From contig NC_092091.1 in NCBI RefSeq assembly GCF_045679555.1, positions 92,026,190-92,090,189 on the forward strand: a stretch of 64,000 nucleotides of DNA, in the 5' to 3' direction. The notes beneath the pieces are model-generated. The model saw only the letters and a list, made by a program, of their open reading frames with translations, had not been told where the DNA came from and searched no databases. Position numbers and translations under genes: made by a program. Within the stretch, counting starts at the first letter, position 1. Each line of letters opens with the position of its first letter. This DNA comes from Salvelinus alpinus. Lineage: Eukaryota; Chordata; Actinopteri; Salmoniformes; Salmonidae. Shown here piece by piece: positions 34,120 through 45,964 of this stretch.

Positions 34120-35821
34120 TTAATAACCTCTTGTCACTACATGGCGTGCTGTTTCAACTTGGACATTTATCGTTCCCAAATTAAACTGCCTCGTACTCAA
34201 TTCTTGCTCCTACAATATGCATATTAGTATTACTATTGGATAGAAAACAATCTCTAGTTTCTAAAACCGTTTGAATTATGTCTGTGGGTGGAACAGAACT
34301 CCTTCTGCAGCGAAATTCATGACAGGAACTGCGAAGGTCTGAAAACGAGGCTCTGTTCTCAGATCAGTTTAAAGCTCTGTATGTATCCTATGGGTCGACA
34401 TGAACTGCACGCGCCTTCCCCTGGATGTCAGTAACCAATGAGAATTGGAATGGAGTTTCTACGTAGATCTCAGAACTTATAAAAGGCCATGGCATGGGAG
34501 GTCCGCTCTTTTCGACGTTCGTCAAGGCGCAGTAGAGGAGATCAGGATGGCATGCTCAAACGCTCTCGTTTTAGGCCTTAGATATATCCGTCTGTGATTT
34601 AATTCGATATAGGTGTTAGAAACATCATAACGAAGTTATTTTAAACCGAGTTATATCAGTTTATGCGAGTATATTGCTATTTTCGGAATTTCCTTAGTAT
34701 TGCGTTTTGAGGATTTGGGCATGTCTGTGCCACATAGCTATTGTTAGCTGCTAATTCCAAAGTTGAAGAGGACGTTTTACAACCGAGCAACGATTCTTTT
34801 GGACAAAGGACAACTTGCCCAAGATTCTGATGGAAGCTCGTCCAAAAGTAAGAGCTATTTATGATGTTATTCCGTATTTATGTGGAAAAATGTAAAAGGA
34901 GTGTCCGCCATTAATTGCTTGATTGATTAGATTAGGTGCCTCTCCAAGATGGCGCCGGCCAGAATGCATGAAATGTTGATACTGATGACATTGTATAACC
35001 ACAATTTGTGCTGCTAAATATGCACATTTTCGAACAAACGCTATATGCATTGTGTAATATGATGTTATAGGACTGTCATCTGAAGAATTCTGAGAAGGTT
35101 AGTGAAAAAATTAATATCTTTTGGTGATAATATACGTTATCGCTATGTTTGGCTCGAATCAATGCTGTTGTGATGTTTGCTATTGTGGTAAGCTAATATA
35201 ACGCTATATTGTGTTTTCGCTGTAAAACACTTAGAAAATCTGAAATATTGTCTGGATTCACAAGATCTGTGTCTTTCAATTGCTGTACGCTGTGTATTTT
35301 TAAGAAATGTTTTATGATGAGTAATTAGGTAATACACGTTGCTCTCTGTAGTTATTCTAGTCGCTTTGGTGAGAGTTGTGATGGTGGCTGCAATTGTAAA
35401 CTATGATTTATACCTGAAATATGCACATTTTTCGAACAAAACATATGCTATACAATAAATATGTTATCATACTGTCATCTGATGAAGTTGTTTCTTGGTT
35501 AGTGGCTATTTATATCTTTATTTGGTCGAATTTGTGATAGCTACTGATGGAGTAAAAAACTGGTGGAGTAAAAAAAGTGGTGTCTTTTGCTAACGTGGTT
35601 AGCTAATAGATTTACATATTGTGTCTTCCCTGTAAAACATTTTAAAAATCAGAAATGATGGCTGGATTCACAAGATGTGTATCTTTCATCTGGTGTCTTG
35701 GACTTGTGATTTAATGATATTTAGATGCTAGTATTTACTTGTGACGCTATGCTAGGCTATGCTAGTCAGCTTTTTTACTGTGGGGGGTGCTCCCGGATCC
35801 GGGATGAGTACCAAGTAAAAG
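34120..35821 (+). mobile_element. TTAA element, family A
   Basis: TTAA lies at 34,116-34,119 and 35,822-35,825. The cassette of exon B shows the empty site ('atatgttaaagtatttaata'). The right end 'gatgagtaccaagtaaaag' is the family A end. Within it are the ~400-bp internal repeats. Confidence 0.82.
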
Positions 35822-35825
35822 TTAA

Positions 35826-36279
35826 TGTATTTAATTTTAGAGACATTCACATGATTTATCTGTGACATTTAGTAATGCAACATTAGTTATGTCAGGAAAT
35901 GGGCTGATAAATGTTCCCAGATTCACCAACATGTGTAGTTTTATACGGAGCCTTCACAGTGTGCTGCCACTTTGCATCAGCAGTCAGAAAGGAGACTCTC
36001 TGGGGGGCTGTTTGATAGTGGTGATGCTAAACAACTCTGGTTTATTTTCCCTCTTCCCTCTCTCTCTTCTCTCTCCTCTTGCTCTCTTCCTCTGAACCCT
36101 TTCTTTCAATCTCTCTCTCCCTCTTGTCCCTCTACCTCTTCCCTCTCTCGCTCCACTCTCTCTCTTCCCTCTCTTCCCTCTCTTCCCTCTCTTCCCTCTC
36201 TTCCCTCTCTCTCTCTCTCTTCCCCCTCTCTCTCTTCCCCCTCTCTTCCCCCTCTCTTCCCTCTCTCTTCCCTCTCTCT

Positions 36280-36315
<36 letters not shown>

Positions 36316-36509
36316 CCCTCTCTCTCTCTTCCCTCTCTCTCTCTCTCTTCCCCCTCTCTCTTGCTTCCCTCTCTCTCTTCCCTCTCTCTCTTCCCTCTCT
36401 CTCTTCCCTCTCTCTCTTCACTCTCTCTCTTACTCTCTCTCTTCCCTCTCTCTCTTACTCTCTTCCCTCTCTCTCTCTCTCTTATTCTCTTTCTCTTCCC
36501 TCACTCTCT

Positions 36510-36540
<31 letters not shown>
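35826..36540. repeat. Cassette intron, C copy, with CT tract
   Basis: It continues the cassette ('gtatttaattttagagacat') after the TTAA element, then a CT tract from about 36,046 to 36,540. The tract is interrupted by the Tx1-type LINE and resumes at 45,203. Confidence 0.85.
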
Positions 36541-36751
36541 GTCGGAGTGCATGCTGGGAGTGAGTCGTCAAGCAGGAGTGATTGTGAGAGCGAATGGAAT
36601 TTCTTTTCACTCTATTGGGTTTTGGTATGTATATATATATATATATTGATTAGTTTAGTTGTTTTAAGGGTATCTTGTTTAACTATCACTAAGCACGTAT
36701 AGGGGTGGTGGGATCGTTGAGGTTGGTTTTTCGCAAGGGCACAACCAGCGG

Positions 36752-38012
36752 GTGGGGCTGGTTGCAATGGCCACTCGCGGAAGTGTGGAGTTTGAAAAAC
36801 TTAGTCGGAGGCATGGAGTAAAGATTCCTGCTGCGGCCGGGTGTTCAGTGGAAGAATGTAGCTTGGCTGTGGGTGCTATCATTGGGTATGATAGCATCAA
36901 ATCAGCCTCAAGGATGAATGGCGCTGTAGTGATATTCTTAGATTCCATTGAAAAGGTGAATAAGATAGTTGAGAGGGGTGTTGTGTTGCGGGAGACACAG
37001 ACGCCGGTATTTCCGCTTATGAATCCGGCGAAGAAAGTTATACTTTCTAACGTGCCACCATTTGTTAGAGATGAAGTGTTGGAGCGAGAGTTATCTCGCC
37101 ATGGTCAAATCGTATCTACAATAAAGAAGGTTCTTTTTGGATGCAAATCTCCGTTGCTGAAACATGTTGTGTCTCATAGGAGACAAGTGCATATGATCTT
37201 AAAAAAGGACGGAGATGAACTGAATTTAGCGTTCAGTTTTAAGATTGATGGATTTGATTATGTCTTCTACGCTTCTACTGAATCAATGAAATGCTTTGGC
37301 TGTGGAAGAGAGGGCCATTTGGTGCGTAGTTGTCCCGAGAATGAGCGCGCTGAGCCCGGTAGTAGCTCTAGTGCTGGTGCAACTAACGCACCACCGCGAA
37401 GGGATGAACATGCTAAGGGTGCAGGGGAAGGGAGAAGGTGGGCAGATGTGGTTGGAAAAGTAGGAGAGGAAGGCATTGTGGATACGGGGGCAATTGTGGT
37501 AGATCAGAACAAAGAGGGAGGGGAAACAGTCGGTGAGATTGCGAATGCCGTCGCTGAGGTGGTGCTGGAAAATGAAATTGGAGGTCAAGGAGATTGAAAT
37601 AACGGAAAAGGAAGCAGCTGTTTTCAAAGTACCGAGGAGTAAGAGGAAGAATTTAAGGGGTGGTGAAGGGTCTAATTCTAAGAGAAAGGTAGAGATTGAT
37701 AAATCAGTTGAAGATGAACAAGTTGTAGAGATGGTGGAGTTTTCTTCTGGGGAGGATAGCGAGAGTGAGTCATCTGACGCGTCACAACAAAATAGCGAGA
37801 TAAATGGGGTGGAAGGGAGGTATGGGATTGAGAAGGTACGTCAATTTCTGAAGTTGACAAAAGGGAAGAAATATATGCAGGATTACAATATAACTGTTTT
37901 TTTCCCTGAAAGTGAATTGTTTATCGAATCAGCAAAGTTTCTGATGTCAAAAATTACAGGGGGAGGTTTGAAAAGCCCTCAAAAAGACTCAAGAAAGTGG
38001 TCACGAGAGTGA
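36752..38012 (+). pseudogene. Tx1-type LINE ORF1 (zinc-knuckle nucleic-acid binding protein), frameshifted
   Basis: The first frame (36,752-37,597) encodes a basic RNA-binding-type protein with a CCHC knuckle CFGCGREGHLVRSC at about 37,291. From about 37,590 the likely C-terminal part (KRKNLRGGEGSNSKRKVE, Ser/Glu-rich SSGEDSESESSDAS, then VRQFLKLTKGKKYMQDYN) is in another frame, up to 38,012. One frameshift therefore splits the ORF. The start could be 36,752 or the Met at 36,767. Confidence 0.7.
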
Positions 38013-39241
38013 TAAGTGATGTAAATTCTAAAGAAAATGAAAGAGTTCAGTTGCAGTTTTAACTCTGTAAAGAGATGTGGTGGCTGTATCTTCCTCTGTA
38101 TATTTTTTTCATCCATGAGCAGTTTTAAGATTTCTTCTTTAAACGTAAATGGGGCAAGAGATGGTAAAAAAAGAGCCATAGTGTATGAGTTAATTAGGGG
38201 AAAGGGAAGTGACATAAATTTTCTACAAGAAACGCATAGTAATTTGGAAAATGAAGTTATGTGGCAACAGGAGTGGGGGGGGGACAGTGGTGTGTAGTCA
38301 TAAAAACTCAAAAAGTGGGGGTGTGGCTATCTTGTTCTCAAAAGGGTTTTTGCCTTTGTCATATGAGGTTGAAGAGGTAGTTGAGGGGAGGTTATTAAAA
38401 GTTAGAGCAAGGTATGAAAACATCACTATGTGTCTGATAAATGTATATGCCCCAGTGGTGACAGTTGAGAGGGTATGTTTTTTAGAGACATTATCAAATA
38501 CCATTGAGAAATGTAACAAAGAAGATTATTTATTTATTGCTGGGGATTTTAACTGCACAGTCAGCGATTTAGATAGAAATCACCAAGAACCTCATATACC
38601 CTCAAGGACTTTTTTAAAACGCCTCATTGTAACACATGAACTGTGTGATATTTGGCGGAGTCAACATGGAGGAACAAGGCAGTACACCTGGGCGCATGTG
38701 AGAGAGAACATCATCTCTATGGCCAGGTTAGATAGGTTTTATTGTTTTGAGCATCAATCTCAGGTCTGTAAATCAAGTGTGATAACCCCAGTTGTAACGG
38801 CGGCCTTCCCTCTCTTCACTAGAAGAGGGGGTGAAACAGGGATCGGACCAACACGCAGCGTAGCCAGTGCTCAACATGTTTAATTAAACAAATAAACAGT
38901 GAACACGATACAAAACAAAATAACACAAGTGGCAAACCGATACAGACCTATCTGGTGCAGAACACAAACACAGAGACAGGTAACAACCACCCACAAAATC
39001 CCAACACAAAACAAGCCACCTATATATGATTCTCAATCAGGGACAACGATTGACAGCTGTCTCTGATTGAGAACCATATTAGGCTGGACATAGAAACAGA
39101 CAAACTAGACACACAACATAGAATTCCCACCCAGCTCACGTCCTGACCAACACTAAACAAGCAAAACACATAAGAACTCTGGTCAGGACGTTACAGTACC
39201 CCCCCCCCCCCCCCCCTGAGGTGCGGACTCCGAACGCACCC

Positions 39242-40726
39242 CTAAAACTCAAGGGGAGGGTCTGGGTGGGCATCTGTCCGCGGTGGCGGCTCCGGTGGTG
39301 GACGAGGACACCACTCCACCACTGTCTTTGTCCCCCTCCTTAGCGTCCTTTGAGTGGCGACCCTCGCCAACGACCTTGGTCTAGGAACCTTTACAAAGGT
39401 CCCCCATAGATTTAGGAGACAGCTCGGGACAGAGGGGTAGCTCAGGACAGAGGGGCAGCTCAGGACAAATGGCAGCTCCGGGCTGAGGGGCAACTCCGGG
39501 CTGAGGGGCAGCTCCGGACTGTAGGGCAGCTCATGACTGGAGGGCAGTTCATGACTGGAGGGCAGCTCATGACTGGAGGGCAGCTCATGACTGGAGGGCA
39601 GCTCATGACTGGAGGGCAGCTCATGACTGGAGGGCAGCTCATGACTGGAGGGCAGCTCATGACTGGAGGGCAGCTCATGACTGGAGGGCAGCTCATGACT
39701 GGAAGGCAGCTCATGACTGGAAGGCAGCTCATGACTGGAAGGCAGCTCATGACTGGAGGGCAGCTCATGACTGAAGGGCAGCTCATGACTGGCTGGCGGC
39801 TCTGGCCGCTCCTGACTGGCTGGCGGCTCTGGCAGCTCCTGACTGGCTGGCGGCTCTGGCAGCTCCTGACTGGCTGGCGGCTCTGGCAGCTCCTGACTGG
39901 CTGGCGGCTTTGGCAGCTCCTGACTGGCTGGCGGCTCTGGCAGCTCCTGACTGGCTGGCGGCTCTGGCGGCTCCTGACTGACGGACGGCTCTAGCGGCTC
40001 CTGACTGACGGACGGCTCTAATGGCTCGGGGCAGACGGGCGGCTCAGATGGCTCGGGGCAGACGGGCGGCTCAGATGGCGCGGGGCAGACGGATGGCTCA
40101 GATGGCGCTGGGCAGACGGATGGCTCAGATGGCGCTGGGCAGGCGGATGGCTCAGACGGCGCTGGGCAGGCAGATGGCTCAGACGGCGCTGGGCAGGCAG
40201 ATGGCTCAGACGGCGCTGGGCAGGCAGATGGCTCAGACGGCGCTGGGCAGGCAGATGGCTCAGACTGCGTTGGGCAGGCAGGCAGTACAGACAGTGCTGG
40301 GCAGACGAGCAGTGCAGGCGGCGTTGGGCAGACGGCCGACTCTGACCTGCTGAGGCGCAGAGTAGGCCTGGTGCGTGGTGCCGGAACTAGTGGTACCGGA
40401 CTAGAGACACGCACCTCAAGGCTAGTGCGGGGAACAGGAACAGGGCACACTGGACTCTCGAGGCGCACTATAGGCCTGGTGCGTGGTACCGGCACTGGTG
40501 GTACCGGGCTGAGGGCACGCACCTCAGGGCGAGTGCGGGGAGAAGGAACAGTGCGTACAGGGATCTGGAGACGCACAGGAGGCTTGGTGCGTGGTGCCGG
40601 AACTGGAGGTACTGGGCTGGAGACACGCACCATAGGGAGAGTGCGTGGAGGAGGAACAGGGCTCTGAAGATGCACTGGAGATCTTGAGAGCAGGGCTGGC
40701 ACCATCCGCCCTGGCTGGATCTTCAT
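39242..40726 (-). CDS. Pro/Ser/Glu-rich repeat ORF of the LTR element
   Basis: A 494-codon minus-strand ORF. The N-terminal third has Pro/Arg-rich 'VPxPRTxPxVRLxSPV' repeats, then tandem 'SEPSACPAP' (9 residues, about 27 bp), 'PEPPASQEL' (9 residues) and 'SSHELP' (6 residues, 18-bp unit cagctcatgactggaggg). It has no catalytic motif. It may be a gag-like or spacer protein, or simply an open frame across tandem repeats. Overlapping plus-strand ORFs are shadows. Confidence 0.55.
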   Translation of the reverse strand: MKIQPGRMVPALLSRSPVHLQSPVPPPRTLPMVRVSSPVPPVPAPRTKPPVRLQIPVRTVPSPRTRPEVRALSPVPPVPVPRTRPIVRLESPVCPVPVPRTSLEVRVSSPVPLVPAPRTRPTLRLSRSESAVCPTPPALLVCPALSVLPACPTQSEPSACPAPSEPSACPAPSEPSACPAPSEPSACPAPSEPSACPAPSEPSVCPAPSEPSVCPAPSEPPVCPEPSEPPVCPEPLEPSVSQEPLEPSVSQEPPEPPASQELPEPPASQELPKPPASQELPEPPASQELPEPPASQELPEPPASQERPEPPASHELPFSHELPSSHELPSSHELPSSHELPSSHELPSSHELPSSHELPSSHELPSSHELPSSHELPSSHELPSSHELPSSHELPSSHELPYSPELPLSPELPLSPELPFVLSCPSVLSYPSVPSCLLNLWGTFVKVPRPRSLARVATQRTLRRGTKTVVEWCPRPPPEPPPRTDAHPDPPLEF

Positions 40727-41461
40727 CCTAGCCCGGCAGATGTGGGGAGCTGGGATCTAAGCATATGCACCGGGGACACCGTGCGCTCCACCGCATAACA
40801 CGGTGCCTGCCCGGTACGACGCCCTCTCTCTCCACTGGAAGCACGGCTGGGAGAACTATAGCGCCGAGCTGGCAGAGGACCTGCAGGGATAGGAAGGCGC
40901 ACAGGAGGCCTGGTGCGTGAGGCTGGCACAGTCTTAACCAGACGGCTAGCACGCACCTCAGGACGAGTATGGAGAGCTGTCCCCGGTGACATCAACTCCC
41001 CGACACGTTCAGTCGGGCGGATGTCGTGCCTCATGCACCAAACCAGCAAGTCCCTCATAACTCTTTCCTCCAATTTCCCCATTAACTCCTTCACTGTCTC
41101 TGCATCGCTCACCTCCAATTCCGTCCTGACCGGCTCCTTACGGTAAGCAGGGGGAGTTGGCTCAGGTCTGACTCCTGACTCTGCCACACTCCCCGTGTGC
41201 CCCCCCCAAGAAATTTTTGGGGCTGCCTCTCGGGCCTCCAGCTGCTCTGCCGTGCTAGCGCCTCATAATAGCGCCTCTCTGCCTTCGCTGCCTCCAGCTC
41301 TTCTTTGGGGCGGCGATATTCCCCTGGCTCTGCCCAGGGTCCTTTGCCGTCTAGGTCGTCCTCCCATGTCCATTTCTCCAAATAGTGTAGCCTCTCCTGC
41401 TGCTGCTGCTGTTGCTGTTGCCCGTTGCTACGCTGCTTGGTCCGAGATTGGTGGGTGGTTC
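40723..41461 (-). CDS. Gag-like region of the LTR element
   Basis: Two minus-strand frames cover this part. One (41,546-41,109) starts within the LTR, has a poly-Gln run and a charged helix (PKEELEAAKAERRYYEALA). The next (41,187-40,723) has LEVSDAETVKELMGKLEERV and LVWCMRHDIRPTERVGEL. They overlap, suggesting a frameshift or ribosomal shift between pieces. The charged helical character is gag-like, but there is no zinc knuckle. Confidence 0.45.
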
Positions 41462-44400
41462 TGTAACGGCGGCCTTCCCTCTCTTCACTAGAAGAGGGGG
41501 TGAAACAGGGATCGGACCAACACGCAGCGTAGCCAGTGCTCAACATGTTTAATTAAACAAATAAACAGTGAACACGATACAAAACAAAATAACACAAGTG
41601 GCAAACCGATACAGACCTATCTGGTGCAGAACACAAACACAGAGACAGGTAACAACCACCCACAAAATCCCAACACAAAACAAGCCACCTATATATGATT
41701 CTCAATCAGGGACAACGATTGACAGCTGTCTCTGATTGAGAACCATATTAGGCTGGACATAGAAACGGACAAACTAGACACACAACATAGAATTCCCACC
41801 CAGCTCACGTCCTGACCAACACTAAACAAACAAAACACATAAGAACACTGGTCAGGACGTTACACCAGTGGGATTTTCTGATCATTGTTTAATAACAGAG
41901 GTGGTGTTCATTAACGATGTAAAACCCAAAAGCGCATACTGGCATTTTAATATAACTTTATTGAGTGATGCTCACTTCAGGAAATGTTTTAGTTTTTTCT
42001 GGGAGAGGTGGAGGTCTCAAAAGGCCAGTTTTGTATCCCTTCAACAGTGGTGGGATATAGGGAAAATCCAGATTCAACAATTCTGTAATCAATACACGAG
42101 GAATGTCACCAAGGATATCACCAGATCAATGAAAGCCCTAGAGTTTGAAATAGTGGAACTCATGACGTTGCTTGAGACCACAGGAGATCGAGGCCATACT
42201 CAGGCCCTCAAGAGGAGAAAAGCTGCATTGGCAGACCTGCTGGGTATCAGAGCACAGGGGGCATTGGTGAGAAGTAAGTTTCAGGGAATATCTGAAATGG
42301 ATGCCTCATCCAAATTTTTCTTTGGTTTAGAGAAAAAGAATGGACAAAGAAAAATTATTCATTGTCTCAAATCAGCTGTTGGACAAGAGCTCACTAGCCC
42401 TAGTGAAATTAGAAAGAGGGCAGTAGAGTTCTATGCTGAGCTCTACAAGTGTGAGTACAAAGAGGATAAAACAGTGACACAGCAGTTCTTTGATGGGCTC
42501 CCAAAGGTGGCTGCAGAAGCTCAGGTTGAGCTTGAGCAACCATTGTCTTTGCAGGATTTATACACTGCATTAAAAGGCATGGAAAATGGAAGGGCACCAG
42601 GCATTGATGGGCTTCCCGTTGACTTTTTTAAGTCTTTTTGGGCTATGTTGGGAGAGGATTGGCTAGCAGTAGTTAATGATAGTTTAACCGGAGGGTTACT
42701 ACCAATAAGCTGCAGAAGGGCTGTCCTCACCCTACTGCCCAAAAAGGGTGACCCTAGGGAGGTGAAGAACTGGAGGCCGGTGGCTTTATTGTGCACTGAT
42801 TATAAGATATTGTCAAAGGCTTTGTCCAACAGGCTGAGGGAGGTGATGGAGGAAATCATACATACGGACCAGTCCTACTGTGTTCCTGGCAGGCAGATAG
42901 GGGATAACATTTCTCTAATTCGTGATTTTTTGGACGTCTCTAGGGCTATTGGGTTGGATGCTGGTCTAATTTCAATTGATCAGGAAAAGGCATTTGACCG
43001 AGTTGAACATCAATATTTATGGCACACGTTTGAGGCGTTTGGGATCAGCTCTGGTTTTATTACCATGATAAAGGTGATATATGGTGACATTGAAAGTGTA
43101 TTGAAAGTTAACGGGGGTTTGAGTGCTCCTTTTAAAGTGTGTAGAGGTATTAGGCAGGGATGTTCTTTGTCAGGAATGTTATATGCCATTGCTATAGAGC
43201 CACTACTAAATAGCATTAGAAGTCGCATTGCAGGGGTGTACCTTTCAGGGGATATTCCTCCTATTCGTCTCTCAGCCTATGCTAATGATGTAGTTGTGTT
43301 AGTGAAAAATCAAGCGGAGGTGGATAGTTTGAGTCTAACGGTTGATCGTTTTAGGGGAATATCCTCTGCAAAGGTAAATTGGGAAAAGAGTTGTGCTTTA
43401 CAGATTGGAGAATGGTCTGGAGGGATCATGGCTTTGCCAGGGGGGCTAGAATGGTGTAAGGGAGGTTTTAAGTATCTTGGAGTGTACCTAGGAGATGAGG
43501 GGACTATGGAAAAAAATTGGAGTGGGGTGGTTGAAATGGTGGAAGGGAGGATGAGGAGATGGCGTTGGTTACTATCTCGTATGTCATATAGGGGGCGCAC
43601 TATTATAGTTAACAATGTGATTGCCTCTGCACTGTGGCATCGGTTGTCAGTTTTAGAACCACCATCTGGCCTTCTGGCTAAGATACAGGCAATTATTGTG
43701 GATTTCTTTTGGGATAAATATCACTGGGTTCCACAAAGTGTTTTGTATTTGTCAAAAGAGGAGGGGGGACAAGGTCTTGTACATCTTGCTAGTAGGGCTG
43801 CTGCTTTCCGGTTTCAGTTTATTCAAAGGTGATTTATGGACCGGAAAATGTGGTGTGGAGAGTGGCAGGTCTTGTATTACAGCGGGTTGGAGGATTAGGT
43901 TTAAAGAAGGCTTTATTTCTGGTTGATAGTAGCCAGATTTCTAGGGAGGGAGTACCTCCGTTTTACAGAGGCCTTCTCAGAGTGTGGAGCATAATGAAGG
44001 TGTCCAGACGAACTTCAGCGGAGTGCATTGGCTGTTGGAGGAACCTCTGGTGTATGGGGCAAGACTGGATTGTACAACTGCAGCTGTTCCACATTTCTCC
44101 AAGATTCTGGTGAAGGGCAAAATCATCACCTTAAAACAGTTAATGGCCATGGCTGGGCCCGCCTTAATGGATGGAAGACGGGTGGCTGAACATTTGGGGA
44201 TGAGGTCGGAAAGGATTGTCGGACAAATGCTGGGGAGCTGCAGGAAGGCTCTGTCAGCGGAAGAGTGGGGTATGCTTAGTAGCCACAAGAAGAAGGTACA
44301 AGATGAAGACGTCTCATTTCCAAGACTAGGGATTACACCAAATATCCCAGAGTCAGAAAGAAAGGCGTTATTGCTGGATTTGAGAGGGTTGGAGGAGGTG

Positions 44401-45202
44401 GGTTTGGATGAGGTGAATGGGAAGGACATGTATAGGGGGTGTGTCAAGGTGTTGAATAAAGATAAATTGAAAAATAGAAAAGACACTCCATGGAGGGTAA
44501 AATTGGGCATTGATGACAAGGTAAAGCCAGAATGGAGAGCACTGTACAAGCCACCGTTACAAAAGGGTACTGGTGATATGCAATGGAGGGTTTTACATGG
44601 CATCATTGCAGTTAATGCTTTTGTATCTGTTATTAACTCAGATGTTAGAGATGGATGTCCTTTTTGTAATATAAGAGAAACCATTTTTCACTGTTTTATG
44701 GAGTGTGAGAGGATAAAACCTCTAGTGGAAATGCTGGAATCTTTGTTTAAAGCTGTAGGGGAGTTTTTCAATAACACTGTTTTTATTTTGGGGTTTAAAT
44801 ATAGTAAGCAACAGAAAAGAAAATGTCAAATGTTAAATTTTATTTTGGGACAAGCTAAGATGTCAATTTTTCTGAGTAGGAAACATAAGATAGAAACGGG
44901 ATATGGGCAGGATGTAAGATGTGTTTTTAAAGGATTAGTGAAAGCAAGAATAAAAGTAGATTTTGAGTTCTTCTCAGCTGTAAAAGATCTCCTATTGTTT
45001 GAGGAGAAGTGGGCCTACGAAGGAGCGCTTTGTTTTGTAGAGGAGGGGAAATTATTTTTTGCTGATGAAATAAGTTGAATGTATATGTTATGTATTTATT
45101 TTTGTTTAGGAATTACATTTGTTGTTTCATTTCTGAAAAGGCAGTGTGTCATTATTTATGTTAACACTTGAGTATAAAATAATGGTTTTATAAAAACTCA
45201 AA

Positions 45203-45964
45203 ACTCTCTCTCCCTCCCTCTCTTCCCCCTCTCTCCCCCCGTCTCTCTCCAGTGCTTTACACAGCAGCAGACTTTATTATTGTTTTCAATGCTCTTCCCT
45301 TTGAGGTTCAACGTGGCTGGACTATTATTGTCCTGCCAGACGTATTTGGGTTGACATTTTAGTTAAAGGGAGGTTTCTTGCCAGTTTATTGTGTCTTGTT
45401 ATTTGAACTGTATTGGTGTGGTACTAATGACATGTGGCCCAGAAGATTGTGGACATTTTAAGGCCTTTGTTTGTCTATGACCCCCCACCATTCATACCCT
45501 CTGCACTCCTCCACTGGGAGGTAATACAGAATACTGCAAATCCTCTAATGTTGATGACTGGGTTCTTTCTTGTAAATTGTTTCTATGAAGTTGCCGTTAA
45601 ATTGCTCTGCCATCATTATAGTATGAGGTATTATTGGTGGGGTTACCCCTGTGCTGTGATGGGTGTTTTAAATGGTGTGTCTTATCTTTTCTCTCCACTG
45701 GCTATCTGGCTAACAGGCTACACTCTAGACAGTCTCTTCTGCTGATGTGTGTGTGTCTGGTAGTGGGTCTCTCTCTATCCTACTCTTTTCCTTTCTGCAG
45801 GGTTAATACCTGCCTGGCGCCCCAACAAAATCTTTAACCTTTACCTCTCTCTAACAATACCGCTACAAGATTTACCAACACTTGAAGTTTTATATGTCAA
45901 ATGTTTCTACAAGACAACCACTAGCATCACATAATCACTAACCACCACACATGTTCAGACTCAC
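45203..45964. repeat. Cassette intron, continuation before exon D
   Basis: After the LINE the CT tract resumes briefly (45,203-45,250), then the constant part of the cassette ('gctttacacagcagcagact' to 'ccaccacacatgttcagact') continues to the donor of exon D. The plus-strand ORF at 45,434-45,745 is complete here. Confidence 0.85.

Larger units (their letters stand above)
38793..41864 (-). mobile_element. Non-autonomous LTR retrotransposon
   Basis: Two 403-bp direct repeats (38,793-39,195 and 41,462-41,864) begin TGTAACG and end GTTACA. I count about three differences between them, so the insertion is young. The target duplication is CCAGT (38,788-38,792 and 41,865-41,869). On the minus strand the LTR has a TATA-like 'atatatagg' and a poly-A signal region 'ttaattaaac'; a G-run next to the LTR at 39,198-39,218 fits a polypurine tract. 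The internal 2.3 kb has gag-like and Pro/Ser-rich ORFs and no protease, RT or integrase. I did not find a convincing primer-binding site. Confidence 0.85.
38115..45078 (+). pseudogene. Tx1-type LINE ORF2 (endonuclease and reverse transcriptase), broken
   Basis: Endonuclease motifs are SLNVNGARDG, FLQETH, INVYAP, GDFNC and, after the LTR insertion, SDHCL. The RT region (41,868-43,832) has LISIDQEKAFDRVEHQYLW, GIRQGCSLSGMLYAIAIEPL and the catalytic box as YANDVVVL at 43,278-43,289: the second-position Asp pair is mutated (AND for ADD). The C-terminal part with CPFCNIRETIFHCFMEC lies in two further frames (from 43,829 and from 43,984). Breaks: a frameshift in a G-run at about 38,275, the LTR element at 38,793, and frameshifts near 43,828 and 43,980. 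The LTR insertion leaves the frame unchanged on its far side. Confidence 0.8.
36541..45202 (+). mobile_element. Tx1-type L1 LINE inserted in a CT microsatellite
   Basis: The left junction is (CT)n then 'gtcggagtgcatgctgggag'; the right junction is 'tataaaaactcaaaa' then 'ctctctctccctcc'. On both sides the cassette continues as in the other copies. It has an ORF1 with a CCHC zinc knuckle and an ORF2 with endonuclease and reverse transcriptase. It carries a nested LTR element and several frameshifts, so it is dead. Site-specific Tx1-group LINEs that use microsatellites are known; assignment to one of those families is inference. Confidence 0.82.

Noticed and set aside
39533..39780. CRISPR-like regular repeats
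   Set aside because: Units of 18 bp are contiguous with no spacers, in an LTR retrotransposon of a vertebrate; this is a coding minisatellite.
39533..40667. Plus-strand repeat ORFs (153, 110 and 98 codons) opposite the LTR element ORF
   Set aside because: They are other-frame readings of 18- and 27-bp repeats. The LTR element's transcriptional signals point to the minus strand.
45434..45745. Plus-strand hydrophobic ORF of 103 codons, also complete at 51,631-51,942 and partial at 23,817 and 33,040, in the cassette introns
   Set aside because: Between the two complete copies I count about five amino-acid changes against one silent change. A third copy has a frameshift and a fourth is cut by an L2. 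This is the pattern of non-coding DNA that was duplicated with the exons.
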